Source: Kingdonia uniflora (taxonomy: Eukaryota > Streptophyta > Magnoliopsida > Ranunculales > Circaeasteraceae). Taken from it: DNA of 64,000 nt. A program made the translations under genes and the position numbers. How positions within the stretch are numbered: the first letter of the stretch is position 1; each line of letters opens with the position of its first letter. The DNA lies in NCBI GenBank assembly GCA_014058105.1, contig JACGCM010000715.1:248001-312000 (forward strand). Reading direction: 5' to 3'. The notes under the pieces were generated by a model, which was given only the letters and a program-made list of their open reading frames with translations, had not been told where the DNA came from and searched no databases. This document shows positions 55,324-64,000 of this stretch, one piece after another.

Positions 55324-56478
55324 ATGTAGGAGCAAGCAATAGCAGAAATAAGAGCGGCACTCCTACAATTACAAGACCAAATAATGATGAAGGAAACTCA
55401 CATCCAGCAACTTGAGGTGATAAAGGATGAGCTGCGAGAAGCTCTCGTCACTGGAAACCAAGTGCCCGTCGATGGCCCAGCAGTCTCTAAGATAATAAGA
55501 GACTCCATACCGCAGGAAGTTAAGCCCAACAATCGTAATGGAGAACCTCAGCCCAATCTGCCACAGATGTATGGTCCGATCTATGAACCCCTGGTTACTT
55601 TGATTTATAACCAGTATCCGCTACCTCATGGGAATATACCGCCCCCTAGAAAATAACAACCTCGACGACCAGTGCAACCCCTGGCAAGCAAGGACCCCCA
55701 CCGCCAGTATACCAGCATAGCCATACTGGCTTGCTTCTACCTTATCGGTATGCTCTAAAATATAATGGTATGCGTCCCATTATTCCTTCACCATACTCAA
55801 GGGCCTCTTACGTTAATTACCATGAGAATCCTCCTTTTCTTTAAAATAGCAGGTCAGAGAAACCATCGATTCATTCCTTACAAGGTTCAAGGCCGAGTTA
55901 GTACTTATAGAGCGAGTAGATGCCCATACTTTTAGCCTAGCATTCATATGAGCCTGCCTACGTGGCTTAAATTTATGAGAAGCCTTACACAAGAAACGAC
56001 CAAAAAAATTGGAAAATCTCTACAAAAAAGTGTGCAAGTACCAAAACATCAAGGCTGACAACCGAGCGTTAGCCTCTTAGACAACTACTCTTCTTAGTAC
56101 AGCTTCGGCCCCATTTCCAATCATGCAAACTACAATGTCCAAACACCCTAGAGATAGCATAGACAAACAACAATGAGACAATGAGGGTATAAGTAAAAAA
56201 AAGGGGAAAACAAGAAATACAGGGTAAATCCATACCCATTATCCGGGAGGGCAAACCAAAGGTTGAGCGTTGGGAATATTACTTACCCATCAATTTCACG
56301 AACAGACCTTCTCATAATCACCAAGAAAGACCCAACGTACAAAAAGCCATGCCCAAAAACTGACCGCCCCGAACCACCATATTGTGCTCACCACAAAGTC
56401 CATGACCACGAAACTAAAAAAATTTACGATCTAATCAATATGACTGAAACATGGTTCAAGCAAAGATACTATACTTAG
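55324..56478 (+). pseudogene. Gypsy-3 gag
   Basis: The first part (55324-55656) is open with a helical N-terminus, MKETHIQQLEVIKDELREAL, and a Pro-rich part, PLPHGNIPPP. Sequence from 55850 on reads like Tat Gag in changing frames (AFIMSLPTWLKFM, QETTKKIGKSLQK). The last open piece 56263-56478 has SRTDLLIITKKDPTYKKPCP and YCAHHKVHDHETKKIYDLIN, a decayed form of the FCxFHxxxGHxTxxCxxL box with the last Cys lost. Stops at 55654 and 56079 and others make it inactive. Confidence 0.7.
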
Positions 56479-56741
56479 TACTTAAAACGACCAATCCCTA
56501 CTAAAAAAATGCTTACCCATGGAGCGCTAGAAGAGCCTGTAGAGATTGTGCGCCAATACAGGGGAATGTTATAGTTTGCGAGATGATATTAGAGAATATT
56601 AGCGGGGTGCCATCCCACAATGCCATCTCCAACTCTATGAGGTAGTACTACCAACTAAATGAGAATCAGATAATAGCTCACGGCATAGCTGCAGTCCCAA
56701 AACTGAACCATGGACAAGCTATATACTTTGCAGACAACGAC

Positions 56742-56951
56742 ATGGGGTCGATATCCCACCCACATGATGATGCCCTGGTCATTTGGATCATTATCGATAG
56801 AGTCTTGGTCAAATGGATGCTTGTATATTCAGGGAGCGGGGAAAACATCCTATATCACAATGTTTTGGTCAACATGAATGTGCAGGATTGCATGACCCTC
56901 TCAAAAACAGAGATCATGGGTTTTAGAGGGTTCATTGAGAATGTAGTTTGA
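56742..56951 (+). pseudogene. Gypsy-3 protease fragment
   Basis: PHDDALVIWIIIDRVLVKWM then LVYSGSGENILYHNVLVNMN matches the Tat protease, whose loop is LIDNGSSADILF or similar. The catalytic Asp is Tyr here, so the enzyme is dead. The stop is at 56949. Confidence 0.7.
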
Positions 56952-57260
56952 GAGCTAGTTACTCAGGTGTAAGCATGGCCTGTAATAATATCAATGACCT
57001 TCGTCATCGTGAATAGCCCATCGGTTCACTACAATGGCATCTCGAAAGGGAATAGATCCATGGCATGAAGGCAGTACCGTCATCCTACCACCAGGTAAAA
57101 TGCTTCCCAACCAAGTTTGAAATGTACCAAATACGAGGCTGCCAAGTAGCTACTCGTATATTCTATGCCAATTCCCTTAAGAACTTGGTAGCACTTAATA
57201 ACTACAAAAAGAAAGGCAAGGGAAAAGAGGCAGCATAAGATAAAAGGAAAGACATAATAT

Positions 57261-58248
57261 TTGAGTAATATTAATGAACAGGGAAGGAGCCCCATGGCGA
57301 TGGACTCGTCCCCCGCTTGTGAGCATCTTAAAAGGATGGACGTAGATGTTATGCATACCCCTGCAAAGATTGATATATTTATAAATATGTTTATTAAAGA
57401 GTGGGCACCGCCTCTCGTGGAGCCGATCGAAAAAATAGACATCGATGGCCCAACAAGAACCGCATATATCAGCACATTATTAAAAAAAGAAGAACGTTCA
57501 GAGCTTGTAACCCTCCTATGATGGTACAAAGATTTGTTTGCATGGTTATTCAAAAAACTGTCGGGCATCGACCCTAACGTCACTTGCAATCGGTTATACG
57601 TTAACCCCAAGGCGACACCTATCAAGCAAAAACCACAGCGAACTGCATTAAGACTTTAGACAGTCATCAATCAACAAAAAAATTCAAAAATTGTTGAAAG
57701 CTGGTTTCATACAACCCATTGATTGTCTACGCTGGGTAGCAAACGTGATGGTCATCCCGAAGAAGAATGGGAAAATACGAGTCTGCATCAATTTCATCAA
57801 TTTAAACAAAAATTATCAAAAGGAGAGCTTCCCCATACCACTCATCACCAAAATAGTGAACTCCACGACTGGCCACGAACGAATGTCATTTATGGATGGT
57901 TATTCTAGATACAACCAAATCCTTTTAGTGATCGAGAACTAGGAATGCACTTCTTTTACAAAAGAATAGAGTTTGTATTATTATACAGTGATGCCATTCG
58001 GCCTAAAAAATATAGGATCTACATATTAATGGTTGGTAACAACGATGTTTAAGGAGAAGTTGGGAAGATCAATGGAAGAATATATCGACGACATGCTTAT
58101 CAAAAGAAGGATAAAAACCAACCATTTAACCAACATAGATACCGTGTTTACCAAGCTCAAATACTACTGAATGAGACTAAACCCTGAGAAATGCTGCTTT
58201 GGAGTTTCTTCAGGGAATTTCATGGTGCTCCTAGTTACTCAATGAGGG
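57261..58248 (+). pseudogene. Gypsy-3 reverse transcriptase, N-terminal part
   Basis: After a linker with PPLVEPIEKIDIDGPTRTA and GIDPNVTCNRLYVNPKA (57420-57610) the RT begins: LLKAGFIQPIDCLRWVANVM, VIPKKNGKIRVCINFINLNK, SFPIPLITKIVNSTTGHERM, FMDGYSRYNQILL, a stop at 57940, VMPFGLKN, and the catalytic YIDDMLIKRR (about 58080-58110), with both Asp. MRLNPEKCCFGVSSG follows. It is cut by a MITE at 58257; DPEQIQALVCMPSPRTLKQV resumes after it. Confidence 0.8.
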
Positions 58249-58256
58249 ATAGAGGC

Positions 58257-58786
58257 TAGGGCAGTCAATGGATTACATTTAATACAAAATCCAATATTTT
58301 TTTAGGATATGGATGTGATATTAATCAAACTGAATTTGATCCGATCTGACTAAGAAGCATCCAAAATAATTTTAGATTGGATACGGACGTAGCCTAGTCC
58401 AATCCGATAAATATCCAATCTGAAGTTATATACCAATGTATTGGTAATTTTTTTATTTTAGTAAATTTGAATAATTAGAATTATATTATATACATTAAGG
58501 GAATAGTTTTTATTACATCCATCTTTGTGGCTAAGTGGAACTTTTATTATTTAAACCCATGAAAGGTCATAGGTTCAAGCCTTTAACTCAATACTTTTAG
58601 TTAACATTACAATTATGGTTAGATCAGATTTAGATTCAGATACCTGAAGCTAGGTTTAGTGCAGATTGATCCAGATTTACCCTAGAAAAATTCAGATCGG
58701 ATCGGATATGGATGTTAGTTCAACAGTTTCAGATTGGATTTGGATTGAAATAGATTTGGTCTAAATTTGATCCATTAACAACCCTA
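58257..58786. mobile_element. hAT-type MITE, 530 bp
   Basis: The ends are TAGGGCAGTCAATGGAT and ATCCATTAACAACCCTA, inverted with few changes. ATAGAGGC flanks both sides (58249-58256 and 58787-58794), a perfect 8-bp TSD. Ends of the form TAGGGNTGTCAATGG are common in plant hAT elements. The inside is AT-rich and non-coding. Removing it and one TSD rejoins the pol frame of gypsy-3 at GIEADPEQ. Confidence 0.92.
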
Positions 58787-59345
58787 ATAGAGGCTGACCC
58801 CGAACAGATACAAGCTCTAGTATGTATGCCCTCACCTAGGACACTGAAACAAGTTCAAAAACTAGTAGGATAGATTGCAGCACTCATTCGTTTTATTTAT
58901 AAAGCTTTATACAAATGTTAGCCACTATTTCGATGTATTAAGGAAAATAAGAAATGTTAATGGAACAAGGAATGTGAGGCAGCCTTCCAGCGCTGATAGA
59001 AAATGAGCTTCAGGGATTATACTTGTGGAACAGAGAGGAATCAATCAGCATAATCCGCGTTCGAACATAAATTAAAACCAAGAAGCCAATTTACTTTATC
59101 AGCAAGACCCTCTTGGGGGTAGAGCTATGGTATTCTGCGGTAGAAAAGCAGGCATTGTTTTAATATACGCATCGCATAAACTACGACCATACTTCCAAGC
59201 ATACAAAATTAAGGTTATAATAACTCAACCATTGAGGGAAGTGGTTACAACGAAGGATAAGGCTCATAGAATAACGAAGTGGGCAATTACCTTAGGAGAA
59301 TTTGACATTCATTTTGAGCTACGAGTGGCAATTAAGGGATAGGTC
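58787..59345 (+). pseudogene. Gypsy-3 RT connection and RNase H
   Basis: Reads DPEQIQALVCMPSPRTLKQV, IAALIRFIYKALYKC and CEAAFQR, then IKTKKPIYFISKTLLGVELW-like sequence and an open piece, FNIRIA or LIYASHKLRPYFQAYKIKVI, then TTKDKAHRITKWAITLGEFD IHFE. Stops near 58872, 58920 and 59160 are present. It would degrade the RNA strand. Confidence 0.7.
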
Positions 59346-59354
59346 ATTGTAGAT

Positions 59355-59850
59355 TTGTTGGTTGACCTCCTTATTTCAAATGACAATTGGGTTAATAATG
59401 AAGATAATGACCAAGTTATACTCCCAGAGGACACTGGATCATCATTTATGAAGGGATGGTGGTTGTACATGGACAAATCAGTTAACGCGGGTAGGCTGGG
59501 CCTGGGAGTTGTACTAGTTACTCCAAACAACAACAAAATAGATAGAGCAATCAGAGTTAACTTTGGACTAAGTAACAACGAAGCTGAGTACAAAGCCTTT
59601 TTGTGTGGACTAGATACAGCGTTGGCACTAGGCGTGGAAGAAATTTCCATCTTTACTGACTCACAGCTAGTTGTTTACCAGCATAATGGGACATTCTAGG
59701 CCAACGAAAAAATGGCAAAATTCATGGAGATCTTAAAATAAAGGCTTCAAAAGTTTAAGAAAGTTAATCTCGAATACATCCATAAAGGTGAGAATAGACA
59801 CGTTGATGGCCTCACATACCTAGCAGGAATCATCAGTGATCAAGTAAGAA
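59355..59850 (+). pseudogene. Gypsy-3 additional RNase H (aRNH), Tat lineage
   Basis: A second RNase H of the archaeal-like type follows the first one, the mark of the Tat lineage: WWLYMDKSVNAGRLGLGVVL, VTPNNNKIDRAIRVNFGLSN, NEAEYKAFLCGLDTALALGV and ISIFTDSQLVVYQHNG. The first Asp and the Glu and Asp of the active site can be placed. The usual DGS is DKS. A stop at 59697 is followed in frame by EKMAKFMEILK and KVNLEYIHKGENRHVDGLTY-like sequence. Confidence 0.8.
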
Positions 59851-59929
59851 TTATCCAGGTTGAGGTCCTCAGCTAGCCAAGCACATATGGTAGAAGTAAT
59901 GCAGATCGACAATGGGGCTCCAAACTAAC

Positions 59930-61345
59930 AACCTGACTGGAGAGAACCACTTAGTTATTTCTTGGGTGAACACCACATCCTCCCCGCAGAAAGGTCGGCC
60001 GCTATGAGTATCATGAACAAAGCACTAAAATATATATTGATAAATAATGAGATCTGCCAAAAAAGCATGTATGCCTCACACCTCATATGTATTCCAAGAG
60101 AACGGGTGATGATGGTCATTGAGGAAAATCTACAAGGGGGTGTGTGAGGCACACACAATGTATAGGTATATGGCAGAACAAGTTTAAACACATGGACTTC
60201 ACTGGCTAACAATGAGGCAAGATTTCATAGAACGTGTAAAGAAGTATGAGAAATGTTAGTTCTACGTTTATCTCATCCACACCCCTGTCGTAGACCTCTA
60301 TATAGTATCAAGCCCGTGGTCGCTCGTGAAGCGGGAATTGGATATAGTTGAAGTACTCCAAATGGCTAGTTTAAAACATAAATAGTTGTTGGTCACCATA
60401 GACTACTTTTCCAATTGGGTGGAAGCCGTCCCACTCGCTTTTATACGAGAAGAAGTGATTAGTTTTCTATAAAAATAGATCATTATGAGGTTTGGTGTTC
60501 CAGTGGTCTTCATAATAGATAATGGCACCCAGTTTTTAGGCAGTAAGATTGCCAATTTCATGTGACCCTACAACATCAAAATACTGTCGTCAAGCCCAAA
60601 GTACCCACAAGGGAATTGACAGACCAAGGTGATCAACAAAATAGCAATCTATGGTATCAGTAAGAAGTTGGATACCACCAATGGAAAATGGGTAGGCGAG
60701 CTGCCCTACGTGTTATGGTCCTACCGGATAACTCCTCGAAAATCAATGGACTTTACTCCATTCATGCTTACTTACATATCCGAGACTGTACTACCTTCAG
60801 AGGTTATAGCTCACATAACATGGCCTTTGGTCACGCATAATGAAATCAATGAATGCATCCTCACCAAAAATCTAGTCTTTATTGACGAAACAAAAGAAGA
60901 TACCTTGTCAAAAAGGCTAAGGTACCAGTAGACCTTGAAGAGAAATTTTAACAAAAGAATCTTCCTATAAGAGCTCTAAGAGGGGAATACGTGATAAAGA
61001 AGGTCTTCCCCACTACCCAGAACCACAACAAAGGAAAATCCAACCAATTTGGGAATGGTCATACATTATCTGAAGGGTCGTAGATGGTAACGCCTACTTT
61101 CTATTTTCTTTTCTTTTCTTGCAAGGCAATCCAGTTTTATATAGGGATCCGTAACCCTGAGTTTCCAACCCCATGAGGTTTCAAGCTCACGACCTCTCTC
61201 TAGGTGGAGAGGTACAACCACCATTAGGCCAAGAGCCCAATGGTGTAACGCCTACTACCTTATGGCCAACGATGAGGAGGAATTAAAATCCTCTTGGAAT
61301 GCAATGAATCTCCACAAGTAAAACCACTAAAACAACCCGCCTTGT
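59930..61345 (+). pseudogene. Gypsy-3 integrase, interrupted by a SINE
   Basis: The start reads PLSYFLGEHHILPAERSAAM and YILINNEICQKSMYASHLIC, the linker before the zinc-binding part. Decayed core sequence follows (FQLGGSRP; a region matching DNGTQF near 60525). Then NGKWVGELPYVLWSYRITPR and FTPFMLTYISETVLPSEVIA (60690-60810) are the end of the core, and the C-terminal tail is AYYLMANDEEELKSSWNAMN (about 61250-61310). The SINE at 61099-61245 lies within the tail. Many stops make it inactive. Confidence 0.75.
61099..61245 (-). mobile_element. tRNA-derived SINE, about 147 bp
   Basis: TAACGCCTACT flanks both ends (61088-61098 and 61246-61256), a perfect 11-bp TSD. On the minus strand a Pol III A-box-like TGGCCTAATGGTGG lies near the 5' end and a B-box-like GAGCTTGAAACCTC about 35 bp on. 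The 3' end is A-rich (AAGAAAAGAAAAGAAAATAG). Size, promoter boxes, tail and long TSD suit a plant tRNA-derived SINE, mobilised by L1 enzymes. Confidence 0.88.
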
Positions 61346-61398
61346 ACATATTTTGAATGAGGAATCAATTATTATTTTATATGGTATAAACATTGTTG

Positions 61399-61552
61399 AA
61401 TATTGGGGGAGTTTTAAAAATAAAATGACCTCCCCAATTATTGGGGGTATTTTTGAAGTAAAATGCCTTCCCAAATACTGGGGGTGCTTTTGAAGTAAAA
61501 CTCTCTCCCGAATACTAGGGCCATTTTCTGAAGTAAAATGTCATCCCCATAT
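61399..61552 (+). repeat. Four tandem repeats of about 38 bp in gypsy-3 3' region
   Basis: Each unit has AATACTGGGGGT, then TTTTGAAGTAAAATG and a CTCCCC end, with changes between units. Units start near 61399, 61436, 61475 and 61512. Tat-lineage elements often carry such repeats after pol. Confidence 0.8.
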
Positions 61553-61559
61553 TTCATAA

Positions 61560-62365
61560 AGTATATTATTTCCATATACCATGGTGGCAATTACGATACA
61601 GTAGTAATACGTGTATGGAAGACCAATATCACCAGTCCCGCGATGACTTAGTAATTTATCTTGAAGCCAAACGAAATCTGAGTAGATACTAGCATTTGTT
61701 CACAGGAGACAACTAACAAATAAAAATAACAATAAATCGAACTAAGCATTTATTCATTATGGCATGCACCATTATAAATTATTCTGGAATAAACACACCC
61801 TAGACACCTGCATTGTTTCCTAAAAGGCTTGTAGTCTTTTTTATTGTGATATTTCTCATAGAGCCCTAGTTTAATCAACGCCATCATTTACAGTTCAAAG
61901 CCACAGTCATAGGGGGTCAGCATGACATCGTGAAGCAACACATATAGCTTCCACCCTTGCTGAGCCTCTTTTTGGTGGCGTTCTGGTAGAGACTCCAAAT
62001 GGGGACATTACCGCTTTAGAGGCACATCACACAGACCTCCTAACCCGAACAGAAACGTAGTCCACTTTTCAATTAATGGGGACCCACCAGATCTTCTATC
62101 TCTTCATCACAGAATTGGGATTGAGTTTTCATCACGTCCACAGCACAAGAGAGATTAGTAGCAAGAGTACAAAACTGAAAGGAGGGGCCAGCCCTTTTAT
62201 AGCAACTCCATTAAATGCTCTAAATTAAATATGGCCATGGAATTAGCGTCATTGATTTTAAAGCCAATAACTTGACCAAGTCAACTTTGTCCCTTCCCAA
62301 GATACAATGATATCAGGAATGTATAACCTTCCCCTATAATTTTTTGCATAGCCGCTCTAACGGCC
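61560..62365. other. Gypsy-3 3' untranslated region, nothing coding recognised
   Basis: There is no long open frame. On the minus strand a possible core promoter, CTATAAAAGGGCTGG, is near 62190-62205. A short frame, MKTQSQFCDEEIEDLVGPH, follows downstream. Broken minus-strand sequence further on (LYVLLHDVMLTPYDCGFEL near 61900-61950) is not recognised. Confidence 0.45.
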
Positions 62366-62369
62366 TGTA

Positions 62370-63080
62370 AATAATAGTGCAACGAGGTCTCCAAACAAAG
62401 TTTGTGGGAACTCAAAAATGCCCAAATAATTTTTTGCTAGATCATTGAAATAACCAGATATAATAGTCCAACGAGGACTACAAAATGAATTTGTGAAAAC
62501 TCAAAACCCCAAGTAATTTTATGTTCGATCATAGAAACGACCAGATATAATATCCCAAAATGGACTACAGAAAGAGTTGGTAGAAACTCAAAAATCCCCA
62601 AATAATTTTTTACTGGTTTATAGAAATGACCATATACAATAGTTCAACGAGGACTACTAAAAGAGTTTGTGAGAACTCAAAAATTCCAAATAATTTTTCG
62701 CTGGGTCATAGAAACGACCATATACAATAGTCCAATGAGACTATAAAAAGAGTTTGTGGGAACTCAAAAATGCCAAGTAATTTTTCGTTGGGCCATAGAA
62801 ACGACTATATATAATAGTCCAATGAGGACTACAAATAAGAGTTTGTGGGAACTCAAAAATGCCAACTAAATTTTCGTTAGGCCATAGAAATGACTATATA
62901 TAATAGTCCAACGAGGACTACAAAAAGAGTTTGTGGGAACTCAAAAATCCCCAAGTAATTTTTTCGTTGGGTCATACAAATGATCATATATAATAGTCCA
63001 ATGAGGGTTTGCGAAAAGAGTTTGTGGGAACTCAAAAATCCCCAAGTAATTTTTTGTTGAGTCATAAAAATGACCAGAGA
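62370..63080 (+). repeat. Eight tandem repeats of about 88 bp in gypsy-3
   Basis: Units begin AATAGTCCAACGAGGACTAC and run through AGAGTTTGTGGGAACTCAAA, AATCCCCAAGTAATTTTTTG and GTCATAGAAACGACCATATA. They start near 62370, 62460, 62548, 62638, 62726, 62813, 62902 and 62992, with a period of 87-90 bp and many point changes. A further decayed unit lies at 63195-63290. The short minus-strand frame at 62877-63065 is a by-product. Confidence 0.92.
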
Positions 63081-63194
63081 TATACCTGCTAGAATGTGTA
63101 CAATTTCTAACTCTTTAAGTCAACCAGCAAGAACCAACCCAATGGTTACCGTCCCATACAAGCAAAGGAGAAATGCCTAAAAGTTTAGCAAGGA

Positions 63195-63290
63195 TCCCTA
63201 AGTAATTTTTTGCTAGGTTATAAAAATGACCATAGAAAATAGTCCAACGAGGACTAGCATAAGAGGTTATGAAAACTCACAAATCATAAG
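63195..63290 (+). repeat. Isolated decayed unit of the 88-bp repeat
   Basis: CCCTAAGTAATTTTTTGCTA followed by AATAGTCCAACGAGGACTAG is one unit, shifted in phase and separated from the array by about 115 bp of other sequence. Confidence 0.8.
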
Positions 63291-63480
63291 TACACCCATG
63301 AGAACCAATACAAGCCGCAACTTAACAACTGGCAGTCTTTAGATAGTAAGAACTACATCTACTACCCCAGTACATACAAACAATCTGAAGAAAGTACTGA
63401 TCAAAACAACACTTCAGAATTTAAAAACATAGCAAGAAAATGACTTGACCACTGCGGGAAAATCAAAAGCATAAGTTCCT
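63291..63480. other. Short spacer, nothing recognised
   Basis: AT-rich sequence between the last 88-bp unit and the antisense ORF; no gene or repeat is seen. Confidence 0.4.
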
Positions 63481-64000
63481 AAATTATTATAAACGCCAAT
63501 CTAGGCCAGTCTTCTGCGATGAGCCCATACCTTGAGCGCGGACAGTGGCAGCATCCTCCCGAGCAGGCTTATCCTCTTCCTTTAGCATAATATCATTCTC
63601 ATTATTCAAGGGAAGAGGGCCTTGCCTACCTGATTACCCAAGGTGACGCAGCTCGGGGACGGGTTAAGGTAAATAAAGAGCAACCAAAGAAGGTACCATC
63701 GTAGCAACCCACCAGTTCATTAACAGCTGAAACTCAAACTTTACCCTAGACATCTCCTTCATAAGCTCTCCCACTCACTCTTGGAGCTTTGTGGAAATGG
63801 TGCATTCATGCCGTAGTTAGTTGTGAAATTGAATTTTTGTCCGCCAATTTTTGCAAAGTCATACTGTAACACAGTCGTTGGCCGTTTCCAAGTCACACTG
63901 GAGTTGTTGTTTCTCCTCCCTAAGGACCTTGGACTCCTCCCCCAGAGCGTGTGTTTGGTTTTCCAGATAATTGACCATCTCGCATTGTACCTCATCTTTA
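63481..64000 (-). pseudogene. Antisense coiled-coil ORF of gypsy-3, partial
   Basis: On the minus strand, entering from the right edge, one frame reads KDEVQCEMVNYLENQTHALG, EESKVLREEKQQLQCDLETA, then (after stops near 63866, 63830 and 63780) GELMKEMSRVKFEFQLLMNW and VATMVPSLVALYLP, ending near 63667. The first 45 residues have heptad spacing typical of a coiled coil. Tat elements are known to carry extra ORFs in antisense between pol and the 3' LTR, often with a coiled-coil end. That is the likely identity, but the N-terminal domain is outside the window. Confidence 0.5.

Noticed and set aside
57080..57625. Minus-strand frame of 181 residues with hydrophobic stretches
   Set aside because: It is antisense to the Tat pol linker, which reads as family protein on the plus strand; the hydrophobic look comes from the complement of charged codons.
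61099..61245. Functional tRNA gene
   Set aside because: A and B boxes are there, but no cloverleaf can be folded by eye and there is a long A-rich tail and TSD; it is a SINE.
62370..63080. CRISPR array
   Set aside because: The repeats are contiguous with no unique spacers and the sequence is a plant retrotransposon; it is a minisatellite.

Overview
This window is nuclear DNA of a flowering plant, most likely a eudicot, and looks like gene-poor, transposon-rich heterochromatin. The evidence is plant-type elements throughout: chromovirus and Tat-type Ty3/gypsy, a Sirevirus-like Ty1/copia, plant L1 LINEs, hAT, PIF/Harbinger, MITEs and a tRNA-derived SINE. I see no intact host gene, no tRNA or rRNA gene and no CRISPR array. 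The species cannot be named from the sequence alone. Nearly every coding region is broken by stops, frameshifts or inserted elements, so most genes are called pseudogenes. All comparisons were made by eye.

The layout is a set of nested insertions. A minus-strand L1 (L1-A) starts near 50255 and ends at a poly-A tail near 4281. Six insertions cut it into pieces: a Sirevirus-like copia (19338-45706), a solo LTR (17717-18097), a MITE (10783-17108) that itself holds a Harbinger/plant-mobile-domain block (10941-16979), a hAT element (5658-10001) and a small MITE (4688-5006). The copia in turn contains a full-length gypsy with 2.55-kb LTRs (20849-30123) and a plus-strand L1 (L1-C, about 37643-43522). 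Several joints are supported by target-site duplications (TSDs) or by host reading frames that resume on the other side.

Left edge (1-2059): the 3' half of a plus-strand gypsy (gag-protease, deleted RT, integrase tail, LTR). 2191-4517: a direct duplication containing an L1 3' end; copy A holds a MITE and copy B is the empty site. Right part: a second minus-strand L1 (L1-B, 50262-54812) holds a solo LTR (53187-54017) and is cut by a Tat-type gypsy from 54813. That gypsy holds a hAT-type MITE, a SINE, two tandem-repeat arrays and an antisense coiled-coil ORF at the right edge.

The signal that cuts across element types is a set of dense arrays of the palindrome TTCGAA (as ATTCGAAT or GTTCGAAC) at eight places. 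Five or six lie just upstream of a TATA box in LTRs of unrelated families. One lies upstream of an extra third ORF between pol and the 3' LTR of the copia, and one lies between the Harbinger transposase and the plant-mobile-domain gene. This shared cis-element and the extra ORF are the best candidates for something undescribed.
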